From Lachnospiraceae bacterium (GTDB lineage Bacteria; Bacillota; Clostridia; Lachnospirales; Lachnospiraceae), in the NCBI GenBank assembly GCA_014804365.1, contig JAAUZX010000037.1:11148-63460 (forward strand): a DNA stretch of 52,313 nt. Reading direction: 5' to 3'. Position 1 is the first letter of the stretch, and every line of letters starts with the position of its first letter. The translations under genes were made by a program, and so were the position numbers. Below are positions 37,455 to 45,807 of the stretch, piece by piece. Under the pieces are notes generated by a model. That model was not told the DNA's origin. It saw only the letters and a list, made by a program, of their open reading frames with translations, and searched no databases.

Positions 37455-37702
37455 ATGTTTATTCCTTATGTGCAATATAATTATTTTTGTAATCCATATG
37501 ATATCACACTGACACAGCGCAATGCAATCAAAACCTTAAGTATTATCTCCCACCCTGCAAAATATAAGAAAAGAATCAGCTGTTCAAAAGCAATATAGAA
37601 CCCGGCAAATATCAGGCTCGCGATAATTATAACAGCAACATCTATTCTAACGCTTCTTGTGCTTTTTTATCTGCTTCTCATCTTGGTTCCTGCTTCCCTT
37701 CA

Positions 37703-38452
37703 TTATTCCCACACAAACATCTTCTTCAACATCTTACACCCATACGAATACAAGGTGAGCCTGCCATGCCTGCCTATCTTCATATAATATCCCGTATTCG
37801 TCCCGCGGTCTACGGCTATGATAAGAACCGACAGCGACAGATTCGGATTGATTACACTTTCCAAGACAATATTTCTCTTCCCCAACTCCTTGATATCCTG
37901 CTTCTCGCGCTCACGTACTGCATCCATATATACAAACAGAAGCATACACAGATTCTTCTCATTCTTTCCCAGCTGATACAACCGCTCCACCTCTCGCCGC
38001 AGAGCATTTTCCACCTCTATATCCTCCGTGATCCGGGCATAGTAACAGACAGAATCTTTGAGAAAAGAAAAAAGCTTTCTCCTATAGTATCCGTCCTCCA
38101 TATATCTAAATTTGGAATCGAGAAATTTCCGGCCGAGAAATTCCCGTTCCGGCAGTCGTATCTGCACCGGCTCCTGTCTCTCATACCGGTCATTCATTCT
38201 CATGCAATCCGAAATGACCAGTGAAGGATACGCCTTAAACAGCAAAACAAGGGCGATGATATTGCCGCCGAAGAAACCGCCCAGCACAAGCGGCAAAACG
38301 ACCGTATCAAAATAATCATATTCCTGCAGAAATGCCGCCCCAATCAGACAGGAAAAGGCAATCATAATCAGAACACATGCTATGATTGCCATAATTGTTG
38401 CTTTTTTGATATTCTTTTTTTCATCCGCAATTTCCGTATTATCCCTGCGCAT
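37703..38452 (-). CDS. Membrane protein of unknown function, 249 residues
   Basis: No family recognised. There are two transmembrane helices near the N-terminus (ATIMAIIACVLIMIAFSCLI and VVLPLVLGGFFGGNIIALVL), then a cytosolic domain with many Arg/Tyr/Lys (YMEDGYYRRKLFSFLKDSVC) and a C-terminal part ending GRHGRLTLYSYGCKMLKKMF. The start at 38452 has GAGG 6 bases upstream; an earlier ATG at 38464 is weaker. It lies 27 bases after the ABC transporter ATPase gene and may be read with it. Confidence 0.75.
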   Translation of the reverse strand: MRRDNTEIADEKKNIKKATIMAIIACVLIMIAFSCLIGAAFLQEYDYFDTVVLPLVLGGFFGGNIIALVLLFKAYPSLVISDCMRMNDRYERQEPVQIRLPEREFLGRKFLDSKFRYMEDGYYRRKLFSFLKDSVCYYARITEDIEVENALRREVERLYQLGKNEKNLCMLLFVYMDAVREREKQDIKELGKRNIVLESVINPNLSLSVLIIAVDRGTNTGYYMKIGRHGRLTLYSYGCKMLKKMFVWE

Positions 38453-38479
38453 AATTTTCCTCATTTCTGCACCGCGCTC

Positions 38480-39265
38480 TTATCCCTGCGCATATCTGGT
38501 CAAAAACTGTTTCGTCCTCTCCTCACGCGGATGGTCGATCACCTGCCTGGGATCGCCCTGCTCCACGATCACGCCGTCGTCCATAAAAATAAGCTGATCG
38601 GACACATCTCTGGCAAAAGCCATCTCATGAGTGACAATAATCATCGTCGTCTTCTGGTCGGCAAGTCCTCTGATTACCTTTAACACCTCTCCGGTCAGCT
38701 CCGGATCAAGAGCGGAGGTAGGTTCGTCGAAGCACAGGATATCCGGCTTAAGCGCTAATGCCCTGGCAATTGCAACGCGCTGCTGCTGCCCGCCGGACAG
38801 TTGGTGGGGATAGTGCGTCATGCGGTCGGCAAGCCCCATCTGATCCAGAAGTTCTGCCCCATGTTTCTCTATCTGTGCGTAGATTTCTTTTTTATTCTGC
38901 TTAAAATCCGTTCTTTCCTTCGCCAGCAGTTTCTCCGATAAGGTGACGTTTTCAAGCGCCGTATATTGCGGAAACAGATTAAAGGACTGGAACACCATTC
39001 CGAAATGCAGGCGCTTCGTCCGCAGATCCTTCCCCTGCTCCTTAACAGGCATGGAGGCATCAAAAAGCGTCTCACCTTTTACGATAATGGAACCCCGATC
39101 CGGTGTCTCTAAGAAATTCAGGCATCGCAAGAGCGTGGTCTTGCCGGAACCCGAAGAGCCGATAATCGCAAGCGCATTTCCCTCCTCAAGAGAAAAGCTG
39201 ACATCATCAAGCACTTTGGTGGATTCAAATTGTTTTCCGATATTATTTACTTCAAGAATTGCCAT
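38480..39265 (-). CDS. Polar amino-acid ABC transporter, ATP-binding subunit
   Basis: It powers uptake by the permease encoded just upstream. Walker A (GSSGSGKTTLLRCLNFLE), signature LSGGQQQRVAIARAL, Walker B ILCFDEPTSALDPEL and VTHEMAFARDV are all intact. The start at 39265 (MAILEVNNIGKQFES) follows GAAAGGG; 261 residues, slightly long because of an insert (KEQGKDLRTKRLHFG; KERTDFKQNKKEIYAQIEKH). A family D repeat lies between it and the permease gene. Confidence 0.95.
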   Translation of the reverse strand: MAILEVNNIGKQFESTKVLDDVSFSLEEGNALAIIGSSGSGKTTLLRCLNFLETPDRGSIIVKGETLFDASMPVKEQGKDLRTKRLHFGMVFQSFNLFPQYTALENVTLSEKLLAKERTDFKQNKKEIYAQIEKHGAELLDQMGLADRMTHYPHQLSGGQQQRVAIARALALKPDILCFDEPTSALDPELTGEVLKVIRGLADQKTTMIIVTHEMAFARDVSDQLIFMDDGVIVEQGDPRQVIDHPREERTKQFLTRYAQG

Positions 39266-39345
39266 CAGTATACCCTTTCTCATAAAAGCGGAAAATGTAC
39301 GCTCTCCACTTTCTCCACAAATCATACTGTCCTTATTATCTTATC

Positions 39346-39378
39346 GTAACTGTGAACAACAGGGCTCTGAACAGTTAC
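39346..39378. repeat. Short palindromic repeat, family D copy 2
   Basis: GTAACTGTGAACAAC and GCTCTGAACAGTTAC are the arms, pairing as GTAACTGT and ACAGTTAC. It matches the reverse complement of copy 1 at 32434 with about four changes. Here it stands between the permease and ATPase genes of one operon and might act as a processing or attenuation hairpin. Confidence 0.75.
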
Positions 39379-39381
39379 GTT

Positions 39382-40038
39382 TTATCTGAAATAGTCCAGT
39401 CTGCGCTCAATATAATTAAATAACAGTGTTAAAATGCCGACAACAATCAGATAAAATACACCCGTGTAGAACAACGGCCATGTCAATCCGTTGCTCTTCA
39501 TAAAGGAGTAGCCGGCAAAAGTCAGCTCGTATGCGGCGATAATACGCGCCAACGAAGTATCTTTTACCAATGTGATAACTTCATTGGACATCGGTGGTAC
39601 CACTCGCTTCACCATCTGCAAAAGCGTTATCCGGAAAAAGATCTGCGTCTTGGTCATGCCAAGCACTTGTCCGGCCTCACGCTGCCCCGCAGGAACACCC
39701 TCGATACCACCGCGGAAAATGACAGAAAAATAACAGGCGTAATTAATACTGAACGCCACCACGGTGGCAGTGATACGTCCCGCTTCATTACCGCTCCATA
39801 TATTATGCCCGAACCAAAGACCCGGACCGTAGAAGATAATGATGAGCTGCAGCATAAGCGGCGTACCGCGGATGATCCACACTAAAACCTGTATCAGATA
39901 ACGCAGCGGCCTGAACCTACTGATAGAGCCAAATGCCAGAATCAGACCGAGCGGCAGTGCAAACAACAATGTAAAGATGAAAATCTGAAACGTTGTGAGC
40001 AGACCGCCTAACAGCGATTGTGTAACACTCCAAAACAT
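39382..40038 (-). CDS. Polar amino-acid ABC transporter, permease subunit
   Basis: The 218-residue inner-membrane channel of a HisM/GlnP-type importer. Hydrophobic segments begin at TFQIFIFTLLFALPLGLILA; the ATPase-contact (EAA) loop reads EGVPAGQREAGQVLGMTKTQ. The gene is between the binding protein (75-base gap) and ATPase genes. One permease gene only, so a homodimer is expected. Confidence 0.93.
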   Translation of the reverse strand: MFWSVTQSLLGGLLTTFQIFIFTLLFALPLGLILAFGSISRFRPLRYLIQVLVWIIRGTPLMLQLIIIFYGPGLWFGHNIWSGNEAGRITATVVAFSINYACYFSVIFRGGIEGVPAGQREAGQVLGMTKTQIFFRITLLQMVKRVVPPMSNEVITLVKDTSLARIIAAYELTFAGYSFMKSNGLTWPLFYTGVFYLIVVGILTLLFNYIERRLDYFR

Positions 40039-40113
40039 AATGATTTCTCCTTCGCCGAAACCTTCCTGCCGGACCGGTTCCCATGTGAATACCGATCCGG
40101 CTGTACAGGTTGC

Positions 40114-40977
40114 TTAGTTAGCCGGTACTACGATTACCTGTGCGTTATTGCAGTAAGGATTCGTGCACTCCATAGCAGAAGTTGTCTCTGCAGTAAGCGT
40201 CATGCCATTCCAAACAACATCGATATTCTTAGAATCCAACTCCATAATCTTGTTATCCCAGTCAATCTCTACAAACTGCGCTTCCACACCTAACTTCTCT
40301 GCTACCAGGCGTGCCATATCCGCATCAAATCCGATCCATTCACCGGAGGCATCCTTATAATCCATAGGTGCAAAATCCGTAATACCCACGATCATTGTAC
40401 CTTTATCCTGGATATAGGCTACGTCGCTGTCCTCTGCTGATGCAGTAAACTCGGAAGCAGGCTGCTCTACTAACGCTTCCTGCACACCGTAAGTAGTAGC
40501 TGTCTCCTTCATGGAACCGTCCGCATAGCTCTCCGCAAATACGGAATTGATGTAAGAAGCCAGATCGGAACCTTTACGGCAGCCCACGCCATATTCCTCC
40601 GTGGTCAGCTCATCTGTGTATTTCATGTTCGGATAGCTTGTGCCCTCACCGATCATGGCGCCTGCCATAAGCAGATCGATAATCGCCGCGTCGGATGTTC
40701 CGGAAGCCACCTCCATCAGCGCATCCGCCTGAGATGCTACCACGTTGGTCTGAAAACCGTTATCCTGTGCTGCCGCCTCACCGGCAGAACCGGCTTCCAC
40801 TGCGTATACGAGATCAGCGTTTGCCGTATCGGCTGTATCCGCCGCATCACTCTCGTCTGCCGTCTGTGTGCTATCGGCGGTTGTCTGTGCCGCGTCGCCG
40901 GATGCACCGCCGCATCCCGTCAGTACTGTTCCCACTGTCAGAGACAGTGCCAGCATAAGTGCAAGTTTCTTTTTCAT
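40114..40977 (-). CDS. Circularly permuted solute-binding lipoprotein (SBP_bac_3 type)
   Basis: A lipoprotein receptor for an amino-acid ABC importer: signal peptide with lipobox LTGC (Cys22) and an Ala/Thr/Asp-rich linker. The segment order is unusual. Residues 56-172 (VYAVEAGSAGEAA, then DGSMKETATTYGVQEALVEQ) look like the usual C-terminal part of SBP_bac_3, and after a 20-residue linker residues 193-287 (GTMIVGITDFAPMDYKD, FVEIDWDNKIMELDSKNID, NGMTLTAETTSAM, NAQVIVVPAN) look like the usual N-terminal part. Total length of one domain, so this is a permutation and not a duplication. GGAGGAGAATATT precedes the start at 40977. First gene of the transporter operon. Confidence 0.9.
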   Translation of the reverse strand: MKKKLALMLALSLTVGTVLTGCGGASGDAAQTTADSTQTADESDAADTADTANADLVYAVEAGSAGEAAAQDNGFQTNVVASQADALMEVASGTSDAAIIDLLMAGAMIGEGTSYPNMKYTDELTTEEYGVGCRKGSDLASYINSVFAESYADGSMKETATTYGVQEALVEQPASEFTASAEDSDVAYIQDKGTMIVGITDFAPMDYKDASGEWIGFDADMARLVAEKLGVEAQFVEIDWDNKIMELDSKNIDVVWNGMTLTAETTSAMECTNPYCNNAQVIVVPAN

Positions 40978-41078
40978 AATATTCTCCTCCGTTCTGAAGC
41001 GTCTACGCCTCTGAAAATAAAAATCCTGTTGTATTTTATCATAGTAGCAGACTAAAGTAAATGGCAACTCCTTGCTTT

Positions 41079-41162
41079 AGCCCGCTTTTTCTTCTTACTA
41101 CGTCAGCGCCAAGATGTCACCGTCTTGTGTGCAGTCAGCACACAGCTTACGACGGGCGGGCT
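41079..41162. repeat. Three-stem palindromic element after the histidine kinase gene
   Basis: AGCCCGC/GCGGGCT close the element. Inside are CAAGA/TCTTG and TGTGTGC/GCACACA hairpins side by side, so an outer stem holds two hairpins. It sits in the 41163-41223 flank of the kinase stop; no U-run follows on either strand. Only one copy seen. Confidence 0.55.
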
Positions 41163-41223
41163 GAAACTCGAAAATCTACGTCTAACAGTATACTTATACG
41201 AACTTAGATTGCTGACGATATCT

Positions 41224-42651
41224 TTACACCAGCGGGATCTTCACGGTCACCCTCGCTCCGCCCCGCGTGCACGCATTCCCTTGAACCCGCAAAGTGCTCT
41301 CCGTCTCTGTGGAATCGATGACATTCTCCAGAAGCAATATACCGTCATGCTGCTTTACGATCGTATCGACAATATACAGACCCATGCCGTAGTGGGAGCC
41401 TGCGGCATGGCGGCTGCCGTCGTCCATATAGAATTGCTCTTTGGCATGTGCCAGTGCACTTTCCGTAAATCCGCTGCCCGTATCAGAAATCGTGAAAACA
41501 AAATGTGTTTCATCCTGTCTTCCCTCAAACAGAATCGTTCCGCCGGCGGATGTATGCTCTGCCGCGTTCGAGAAAATATTCATGAACGCCCGTGCAAGTA
41601 ACGCCGGTTGTGCATATATTTTCTCCGTAAAATCAGAACATTCCCATTGCAGGTTTACGTGGTGAAGCGCGCATAAGCTGTCCGCCTGTCTCTTAAGTTC
41701 TTCGAGAAAATCTGCGACATCCTCATAATGCCTATCGACCGGCATTGACGCGGACGACCTGATCACCTCAATCATCATCTGCACATAGTTCTGCATCTGT
41801 AAAGTACTGTCCATGATACAGTCAATATATGCCCTCTGCTCTTCTGTAGTCTCTGTATCATCCAGCAGCTCCGTGTTGCCGCGCACAAGCGTAAGCGGCG
41901 TCTTTAAGTCATGGGCCAGCGCCGACATCTGTTCATTCTTCGTCTGCTCCATCCGCCACTGTTTCTCCAGCGATTCCTTTAATGCCATTCTCATTTCGTC
42001 CATAGCGGCCAGAATAGAATTGATTTCTTTTACCGGACCATATGAAATTGTAAAATCCAGATTCTGATTCTGTATCCTGTCTGCGGCTGCAGCAAGCGGC
42101 GACAACTGTCGTCTGACTGTCACATGAAACCGGGCCGCCACCGATAAGATCATCACGAGAACCATCACCAGAAAAACGACTAACAGCAATACTTCCGGAG
42201 ACGGCAGATACTTTCTGAGTACGGCAGACCGATACTGTACAATCAGTTGATACCGCAGTACGCAGCATTCCGCTCCTCGCGGAATTGCCAGATAATAAGG
42301 CGCCCCGAAATAACTGCCCCCGTTGAACCTTTTACCGTTAACCACATCCCATGCCTGAGCCGCTTCCTTTTCTCCCATATCTCCGCTTAACACTCTGCCG
42401 GCCTTGTCAAACACCGTATATCGGCACAAATCCGGAATCAGCTCTTCCGACAACTGTTCCGCCGTCTGTATTCTCTCGACGGCAGACCGTGCCTGATCTT
42501 CCGCATAGTCTGCCGGATATACCAGATTACTCGCAAGCAGCATTACGAATGCGCACACAAGAGCGAGAACTGCCAGCACGATCCCCATAAAAATATATAA
42601 GAAATATTTCAGAAAAAACAGCCCGATAGACCTGCCTGTCACTCTTCCCAT
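41224..42651 (-). CDS. Sensor histidine kinase of the peptide-resistance cassette
   Basis: A two-transmembrane kinase. TM1 (FLYIFMGIVLAVLALVCAFV), an extracytoplasmic loop of about 115 residues, TM2 (LLLVVFLVMVLVMILSVAAR), HAMP-like linker, then the H-box ALAHDLKTPLTLVRGN, N-box NIFSNAAEH, and ATP-lid motifs DTGSGF and GMGLYIVDTIV. The start at 42651 overlaps the regulator stop by 13 bases; a TTG at 42669 extends it by 6 residues. About 475 residues. It presumably senses peptide stress and phosphorylates the adjacent regulator. Confidence 0.93.
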   Translation of the reverse strand: MGRVTGRSIGLFFLKYFLYIFMGIVLAVLALVCAFVMLLASNLVYPADYAEDQARSAVERIQTAEQLSEELIPDLCRYTVFDKAGRVLSGDMGEKEAAQAWDVVNGKRFNGGSYFGAPYYLAIPRGAECCVLRYQLIVQYRSAVLRKYLPSPEVLLLVVFLVMVLVMILSVAARFHVTVRRQLSPLAAAADRIQNQNLDFTISYGPVKEINSILAAMDEMRMALKESLEKQWRMEQTKNEQMSALAHDLKTPLTLVRGNTELLDDTETTEEQRAYIDCIMDSTLQMQNYVQMMIEVIRSSASMPVDRHYEDVADFLEELKRQADSLCALHHVNLQWECSDFTEKIYAQPALLARAFMNIFSNAAEHTSAGGTILFEGRQDETHFVFTISDTGSGFTESALAHAKEQFYMDDGSRHAAGSHYGMGLYIVDTIVKQHDGILLLENVIDSTETESTLRVQGNACTRGGARVTVKIPLV

Positions 42652-43301
42652 TTGTACCCAATCCCCCAAACAGTTTTAATCGGCGAGTAATGATATCCTT
42701 CCAGCTTCATCCGAATATTTTTGATATGCGTTGTGATCGTCGTATCATTGCTCTCGCCGTCGAACCCGAATACCTGCTCGTAGATCTGTTCCTTAGAAAA
42801 GACCTGCCCATGGTTTCTCGCAAGAAACTCACAAATCAAATATTCCGCCTTGGTTAAGGCGATCTCCTCACCGTTTACTACAAGCTGTTTTGCAGATAAG
42901 TTAAACCGGGAACCGGCAAAGGAAAGCCCTATGAAATGTTCCCTTCTCTCCCGCCTAAGATGAGCCGCCACCCTTGCGCGCAGCTCGGCCGCCCCAAAAG
43001 GCTTGCAGATATAGTCATCCGCGCCTTTCTCCAATCCGTACACCAGACTGCTCTCCTCCGACTTCGCCGTAAGGAAAAGAATAGGACAGTCCACAATACC
43101 CCGAAGTTCTTCACAGAGTGCAAATCCGTCCTTGCCCGGCATCATCACATCTAAGAGAATTATGTCAAAGCCATCTACTCTTATTCCATCCAAAGCTGTT
43201 GAATCTGACACGGTTGTCACATTATGTCCGTCCTTATTGAGAATCCTGCTGATCATTGTCAGGATCGCAGCATCATCGTCTACCACTAAAATATTTGCCA
43301 T
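42639..43301 (-). CDS. Response regulator, OmpR family
   Basis: Receiver domain (MANILVVDDDAAILTMISRI; phospho-acceptor Asp in IILLDVMMPGKDGF; Lys in DDYICKPFGA) plus a C-terminal winged helix (LTKAEYLICEFLARNHGQVF; DTTITTHIKNIRMKLEG; VWGIGYKWEE). 220 residues. The start at 43301 gives the standard N-terminus. The gene follows the ABC permease gene after about 120 bases and is coupled by overlap to the kinase gene. It likely controls the transporter genes upstream. Confidence 0.95.
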   Translation of the reverse strand: MANILVVDDDAAILTMISRILNKDGHNVTTVSDSTALDGIRVDGFDIILLDVMMPGKDGFALCEELRGIVDCPILFLTAKSEESSLVYGLEKGADDYICKPFGAAELRARVAAHLRRERREHFIGLSFAGSRFNLSAKQLVVNGEEIALTKAEYLICEFLARNHGQVFSKEQIYEQVFGFDGESNDTTITTHIKNIRMKLEGYHYSPIKTVWGIGYKWEE

Positions 43302-43356
43302 ATGTGCGTAAATTCCTTCCCTACGTTTTTTCACGTAATTCTTATTCAGCTTCCGT

Positions 43357-43380
43357 TGCACTGACTCGACTGCCAGTGCA
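43357..43380. promoter_or_regulatory. Inverted repeat before the response regulator gene
   Basis: TGCACTG and CAGTGCA pair around 10 bases. There is no U-run, so it may be an operator or a transcript-processing hairpin between the transporter genes and the two-component genes. Confidence 0.4.
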
Positions 43381-43423
43381 GCACAGATTTGCACACTGCT
43401 TCGTTTGTGCCCGCAACAAACTG

Positions 43424-44173
43424 CTACTCATTCCAGTTCATGCCCTCCCATCTGCGGCTCCACATCACATACAGAAAAAGCGCCGTCATCGTTACCGCCC
43501 CGCATATCCACATTTCCCTGCCGCAATCCACGGCGGGCAGCTGCTCCGTACTGTATGCATACATTAGGGAACAAACAAGCCTGGAAGCCCACGCCGCGGG
43601 AAACAAAATCCAGACGGAGTCACCCAGTCCTGTCAGAAGAACCGCTGACAGCAGACTCTCCGCAATTCCCAGCCCGACGGATATCCCCTTGTGGAACCGT
43701 AGAGCAAGAAACATATGCCATATATATAAGAAAATACTGCCTCCCACCATGGCAAGCGCGGCAATCCAATAAAAAGAGTACCGCACAGCATGCTGTTTCA
43801 GGACAAAATAATATCCTGTGCCGAACAACACCGCTGCCAGCGTGACCGAAAATGTCCCAAATACTATCAACAGCAGCGGTTTAGAAATAAAAGCGCTTTT
43901 CCTGTCAGTAACTGCAAGCATCATCTGATAAGCTCCCGCATAGGACTCCTGCTCTGCTACTATAGCACAAAAAGTCCCGAGCAGAAAAGGGTATCCCAAT
44001 CCGATTATCTGGAAATATGCCTGTACCTTGCTGTAAGCATTCCACGGCGTGACAGCATAATATGTCAGAAAAACGACTGCCATAACGCTGGGAATAACCA
44101 GATGCGCTAACCGCAGCGGTGTGTGCTTTGTTTTCATATAGTCAGCCCTGATATATCGCAATAAATTGTGCAT
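43424..44173 (-). CDS. Lantibiotic-immunity-type ABC permease (MutG/LanG-like)
   Basis: Second permease of a LanFEG-type exporter that expels antimicrobial peptides from the membrane. 249 residues, six hydrophobic segments (LAHLVIPSVMAVVFLTYYAV, YPFLLGTFCAIVAEQESYAG with the conserved E-x-ES motif). Its ATG shares bases with the stop of the gene before it (TAATG), so the two are translationally coupled. Assigned by order, size and pattern. Confidence 0.85.
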   Translation of the reverse strand: MHNLLRYIRADYMKTKHTPLRLAHLVIPSVMAVVFLTYYAVTPWNAYSKVQAYFQIIGLGYPFLLGTFCAIVAEQESYAGAYQMMLAVTDRKSAFISKPLLLIVFGTFSVTLAAVLFGTGYYFVLKQHAVRYSFYWIAALAMVGGSIFLYIWHMFLALRFHKGISVGLGIAESLLSAVLLTGLGDSVWILFPAAWASRLVCSLMYAYSTEQLPAVDCGREMWICGAVTMTALFLYVMWSRRWEGMNWNE

Positions 44174-44916
44174 TAGATCGATTCCTTTCTGTCATACATT
44201 CCCCGAAACCAGCGTGTCGTGGCACACGTAAGCACTGTAAACCAAAACAACGAGATCATGATGCCAGGAAAGATAACGGATGTGCTCATATACCTGCTGT
44301 CGGACTCAACGATCAATCCATTCGGCATGATCTGCAGCACGGGACACATCAGTCTGAACGGAACGGACGCCGGACAGACCCACCACAGTTTAGATGCTCC
44401 GAACGTGATCAGACTGCCTACGGTAATCGTCATACATGTAAAAACCGCGGCAAACATCCCGAAACGCGCCGACAGTGTCATATACAGAGGTATCTCCCAC
44501 AGATAGCAGATACTCAGAAGCAGCGCCGCAGCAAAACCATTTGTAGCCGGTATCGTCGTTCCGATCAGAACTCCGCCCACAGCCGTACCGACAAAAATCA
44601 ACAGATTTGCCCACAAAAGTTTTATTGCATAATACAAAATTTTACCCATCCAGCACCTGTCCGGTGCGATCTGCGTCGTCAGCATGTTGGCATAATGCTG
44701 CTTTTTCTCTTGTTTAATACCCAGATAACACAGAACAGAGAGCATACCGGGAAGAATCATCGTATACCACCAATTCCATGCATTTACGGAATAGTATGAT
44801 GTTCCCATACTCAGAAAGAGAGAAATCATCACTTGTAGGACTGCCGCCGACAGCGGCAGAAAGCTACCGAAAGAATGTCGCATCTTAAGCCGCTCCGCTC
44901 GAATTAGTTCTTTCAT
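44173..44916 (-). CDS. Lantibiotic-immunity-type ABC permease (MutE/LanE-like)
   Basis: First permease of the exporter, 247 residues. It begins MKELIRAERLKMRHSFGSFL, a charged amphipathic start typical of this family, followed by six membrane segments (LPLSAAVLQVMISLFLSM; LWWVCPASVPFRLMCPVLQI). AAAGGAG lies 10 bases before the ATG at 44916, one base after the stop of the ATPase gene. Upstream ATGs at 44925 and 44940 are too close to, or before, that site. Confidence 0.85.
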   Translation of the reverse strand: MKELIRAERLKMRHSFGSFLPLSAAVLQVMISLFLSMGTSYYSVNAWNWWYTMILPGMLSVLCYLGIKQEKKQHYANMLTTQIAPDRCWMGKILYYAIKLLWANLLIFVGTAVGGVLIGTTIPATNGFAAALLLSICYLWEIPLYMTLSARFGMFAAVFTCMTITVGSLITFGASKLWWVCPASVPFRLMCPVLQIMPNGLIVESDSRYMSTSVIFPGIMISLFWFTVLTCATTRWFRGMYDRKESI

Positions 44917-44917
44917 C

Positions 44918-45622
44918 TTACGCATACTCCTTTCCCGCATCTCGAACCACTTTCATGAAAAGCGCCTCCAGATCTTCCGTATGATCTACCGCACCGCTGT
45001 ACCCAAGTCTGCCGCCCGCAATGATTCCGATATGATCGGCTATCTGCTCCACCTCACTTAAGATATGGCTGGACAGAATCACTGTAATCCCCTGTGCCGG
45101 GAAGGATCTGATCAATTTCCGCAGTTCCTGTATCCCCAGCGGATCAAGTCCGTTAGTCGGCTCATCCAGAATCAGCAGCCGCGGATTACCCAATAGCGCC
45201 AGCGCAATGCCGAGCCGCTGCTTCATACCCAAAGAAAACTGTCCCGCACGCTTCCTGCCCGTATCGGTTAAATCCACCGTTCGTAGAACCTCTTCAATCC
45301 GATCCTCCGACAGTCCGAGCATAGTTGTCCGTACTTTAAGATTTTCTTCAGCCGTAAGGTTATCGTAAAGCGGCGGCGTCTCAATCAGTGCTCCGATCTG
45401 ATTCAGATCCTGTCTTCGCCACAGATGTCCGTCGAAACGGATCGAACCGGAATCCGGCCGCAGCATACCCGTAATCATCTTAAGTGTCGTGGATTTGCCC
45501 GCGCCGTTGGGACCCAGCAGTCCGTAGACCGAGTTTCTTTCAATCTGAAGCGACAGATCATTTACCGCCATCTGTTTCTTGAATTTTTTGTTAAGATTAA
45601 TGGTTTCCAGAATTATATCCAT
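44918..45622 (-). CDS. Lantibiotic-immunity-type ABC ATPase (MutF/LanF-like)
   Basis: The ATPase of the exporter, 234 residues from MDIILETINLNKKFKKQMAV. Walker A GLLGPNGAGKSTTLKMITG, signature FSLGMKQRLGIALAL, Walker B LLILDEPTNGLDP and SSHILSEVE are intact. The Q-loop Gln is replaced by Glu (GALIETPPLYDN); this E-loop is a known mark of lantibiotic immunity transporters. First gene of the cassette, with AGGACAGG before the start. No lantibiotic precursor or synthetase is in the window. Confidence 0.92.
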   Translation of the reverse strand: MDIILETINLNKKFKKQMAVNDLSLQIERNSVYGLLGPNGAGKSTTLKMITGMLRPDSGSIRFDGHLWRRQDLNQIGALIETPPLYDNLTAEENLKVRTTMLGLSEDRIEEVLRTVDLTDTGRKRAGQFSLGMKQRLGIALALLGNPRLLILDEPTNGLDPLGIQELRKLIRSFPAQGITVILSSHILSEVEQIADHIGIIAGGRLGYSGAVDHTEDLEALFMKVVRDAGKEYA

Positions 45623-45807
45623 TTGTATCCTGTCCTTTCCTGCGAAGACTGCCACACGCCTGCCGACATGAGCCCTCGCATACTTTATTAAGAATAGGAT
45701 ATAGGGCAATTATGAAGATTTGATAAAGATAATGTACCGAGTATCCAAAAAAATGATATACTGTACACAACAGTAATAAATCATTCCAACCGAGGTGACC
45801 TTATATT

